From positions 312,501-376,500 of the forward strand of contig PQWQ01000007.1 in the NCBI GenBank assembly GCA_002943765.1: 64,000 nt of DNA. The letters are read 5' to 3'. Position numbers and translations under genes: made by a program. Position 1 is the first letter of the stretch. Every line of letters starts with the position of its first letter. The notes beneath the pieces were generated by a model. The model saw only the letters and a program-made list of their open reading frames with translations, made no database searches and had not been told where the DNA came from. This DNA is from Psoroptes ovis. Taxonomy: Eukaryota; Arthropoda; Arachnida; Sarcoptiformes; Psoroptidae. Positions 61,932-64,000 of the stretch are shown piece by piece.

Positions 61932-62881
61932 ACGAAAACATTCAACTTTTCGGGGTCGAGCATCGAATATTCATCGATTTTCATAATTCAAAGCTGTTAT
62001 TGTTGACTGATATTGATTTAAAATTGACTTGTCTGATCATGATGATTTGAGTTTAATATATGTTTGGTTTAATATATTTAATATATCTTCATTCCAATAT
62101 ATTTCCATGCCCAATTCGATTGATAATTCGATTTTTCAAGGGTTTTAGCCCTTGAGCATTTAGAAAATAAAGGATTTCAATTTTTTTTCGATAAATAAAT
62201 GAATGAATTGATTGAATATTTTTTCTTTATTTCGTTCGAATTGATTGTTCGAATAAATAAATGAGAATTTGATGCATGTTTGAATTTTCTTGCTTGAATT
62301 TATTGAACACACCTAGAAAAAAACAATTGAACGAAAAAATTAAAAACTTTAAGGTTCAATAGATTCTATGAATATGAATAATGTCTAATGGCTTTGGTAT
62401 TATTTTGTTTTCAATTGAAAATAAACCAGTACCAGGCAGCAAAAAAAAAATTGAATGAATTTCATTGATTGAATTTTCATTATTATCTTCGACCAGTGCA
62501 ATTGGGATGTGTATATGTGCTTATTCATTCATTTATTTTACATGATTTTGATTGAACAATAATCGAAAATGTATTAATGTGATAATCGTTTTTTTTCAAT
62601 GCTTATTTTCATCCTTAAATAATCAATGTTCATCATAGCTTTTGAATCATTTTAAATGTTAAATCTATTGATTATTATTAAATACACAATACATTTTGAT
62701 TGTTTTTTTTCCATTATTTACTATGGCTGCTGCTAGTTCAATCAAAAATTTGATTGAATAACTTGCAAGAAAATTTCATGCCACTTCTGACATCCCCACT
62801 AACTCCGTATCTAACTCATAACTTATCTAATCTAATCAATTTCTTATTATATTGAAAAAAATCTTTAAGATCTAAAATTAG

Positions 62882-63097
62882 ATCATGGTTTGGTTAGATC
62901 ATGCAGGCACAACATTACGACCAATAGTTAGGAAATCATTGAATTGCGAATTGAGAATATTTCCATTTGATAATAACAATGAAATCGATCAATACACATT
63001 CGTTCATACATTCAATTTGAATGCATATGAAACATTTATCATGAATGTGAATTCATTTGAAACAAATCAAAATTCAAAGTCAAGAAAAAAACAATAG
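62882..63097 (+). CDS. Candidate terminal exon or small protein (70 aa)
   Basis: The frame reads MVWLDHAGTTLRPIVRKSLN, CELRIFPFDNNNEIDQYTFV, HTFNLNAYETFIMNVNSFET and a basic tail (SKSRKKQ) to TAG. An AG just before 62882 and ATCATGCAG at 62897-62905 are possible acceptors, and the ATG at 62885 could be the start. The composition is protein-like and third positions are mixed. The basic Lys/Arg end would suit a natural C-terminus. I do not recognise a family. It converges with the minus-strand exon at 63718. Confidence 0.35.
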   Translation: MMVWLDHAGTTLRPIVRKSLNCELRIFPFDNNNEIDQYTFVHTFNLNAYETFIMNVNSFETNQNSKSRKKQ

Positions 63098-63717
63098 TCT
63101 CTCTATTTTGAGATTGTAAAAACAATATTTTGTATTGAAAATTTGAAATTTGAATTGTTTGTTGGTTTTGTATAACCAATCAATTGTAATTGTTTGTTTG
63201 CTCCACATATTCGATGATGATGATGATTTCATTATTTTGACTAGTGGTCATAGCTATGATAAAATCAGGCAAAATTGGTTCAAGTTCAATATTCTTCAAT
63301 TTATTTCATTTGTTTTTTGGTCGATTAAATTATCGTCAAATCAATCATATGCTACTGATATATGCGTTGCTAAAATGGTTGATGTAATAATGTTGAAAAA
63401 AATATGTAAAAATATTTTTTTTTTTTTTTGATCAATTGAATTGGGTGTGTTTTAGATATTTGTGTAGTATTTTCTCGTTGATAATTCAATGATTTCATGT
63501 TGTGATCATCTCCTATCATCATCATCATCATTCACATTTTCTCTGATTTTAATTTGATTTTTATCGAAAAATAAAATAAAATAAACAATCGATTGTAATC
63601 TCTTGATTGTGGCAAAGAATGATGATGAAAAATGAATCGAGCCACAGCCACAGAAACTAATTGATTAGTTTCAATCTTCTTACTCCTCCAAAATGAAATG
63701 GAAAAAATTTAAATTTT

Positions 63718-63786
63718 TCAAATATTTTGGCGCGACAAATATTCGAAATACTCGAACATGGCCATGCCAACACGGCCTCGAACATC
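63718..63786 (-). CDS. Terminal coding exon of a gene running off the right edge
   Basis: On the minus strand, TTTTTTAGTCCGTATTTGCAG gives two possible acceptors, and then 22 codons read DVRGRVGMAMFEYFEYLSRQ, two more residues and TGA. This is the most GC-rich short segment outside the transposase, with many C- and G-ending codons (GGC, GTT, GGC, GCC, TTC, GAG, TTC). Using the upstream acceptor would add PYLQ before it. Upstream sequence to the window end contains MITE copy 26 and no further exon, so the rest of the gene would lie beyond 64000. I cannot name the protein; GRVGMAMFEYFEYL looks like an amphipathic C-terminal helix. Confidence 0.48.
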   Translation of the reverse strand, partial: DVRGRVGMAMFEYFEYLSRQNI

Positions 63787-63957
63787 CTGCAAATACGGAC
63801 TAAAAAATAAATGATGAATGAATTCATAAATTTCGATTTGTTTTGTACGCAAAAAATTCTCAATTTTAAATTTTAGACAATTGAAATAATATGCGAGAGG
63901 AATGAAAATCCATATTTGTAAGAAAAAAAATGTCGACTATCGAATATATTCATTTTA

Positions 63958-64000
63958 TTAGATTGTCCGGAAAGTTTTTGCCGGTTATATCGTAGAAAAT
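63958..64000 (+). mobile_element. MITE copy 26 (core A, cut by window end)
   Basis: The left end TTAGATTGTCCGGAAAG is preceded by TA. The A core starts (GGTTATATCGTAGAAAAT) and the window ends. It would lie in the intron upstream of the 63718 exon if that exon is real. Confidence 0.88.

Noticed and set aside
1..64000. Frequent AACCTT / AAGGTT hexamers that looked like a regulatory motif
   Set aside because: At roughly 37% A or T each and 12-13% G or C each, about 20 are expected per strand in 64 kb, close to the number noticed.
64..64000. TTAGG at the MITE ends taken as arthropod telomere repeat
   Set aside because: Single TTAGG units appear only at the MITE ends with CCTAA at the other end; there are no tandem arrays.
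1..64000. tRNA genes, rRNA, CRISPR arrays, bacterial promoters or terminators
   Set aside because: No cloverleaf-like segment with a convincing GGTTCGAAT-type T loop was found, no regular spacer arrays exist, and the sequence is eukaryotic.

Overview
The window is a strongly AT-rich eukaryotic nuclear sequence with almost no conventional gene content. It is full of short AT-rich runs, GAATGAATGA-like runs, CAT/GAT, CTG and ACC trinucleotide microsatellites, and homopolymers. Any coding sequence is in short islands that need splicing. There are no bacterial-style operons, no rRNA or tRNA that I can recognise, and no CRISPR array. The texture, the small coding islands and the repeats suggest an arthropod, most likely an acariform mite. 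That assignment is inference from texture and memory, not a database match.

The dominant structured feature is one family of tiny non-autonomous DNA transposons (MITEs). I count 26 copies, about one per 2.5 kb. Most are 80 to 84 bp. Their ends read TTAGG(T/C)TGTCCGAAAAGTTTTTGCCG and the reverse complement, and most sit between TA dinucleotides, as expected of Tc1/mariner-type insertion. Three different central cores (here A, B and C) share the same ends. No matching transposase is present.

The only recognisable protein is a decayed transposase of a different type at about 43.8-44.7 kb on the minus strand. It has the last catalytic acidic residue of a DDE_Tnp_4-like domain (RWVVE) followed by a SWIM zinc-finger motif (CxC..CxH). 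It is 5'-truncated and frameshifted. Next to it, on the plus strand, is a short frame ending in a THAP-like CxxHF motif.

Layout: 1-4.3 kb, repeats and MITEs; 4.3-5.0 kb, two opposing small open frames; 5-20.9 kb, non-coding with four MITEs and one long hydrophobic open frame near 9 kb; 20.9-28.8 kb, candidate plus-strand exons; 28.8-43.7 kb, non-coding with MITEs and weak candidate exons; 43.8-45.2 kb, the transposase relic; 45.3-58.8 kb, non-coding with MITEs and one short minus-strand candidate exon; 58.8-64 kb, several candidate terminal exons, including a comparatively GC-rich minus-strand terminal exon at 63.7 kb whose gene would continue past the right edge. The simplest reading is a large intergenic or intronic tract between genes, heavily seeded by MITEs. 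Open frames of 60 to 95 codons are expected by chance at this base composition, so the exon calls have low confidence.
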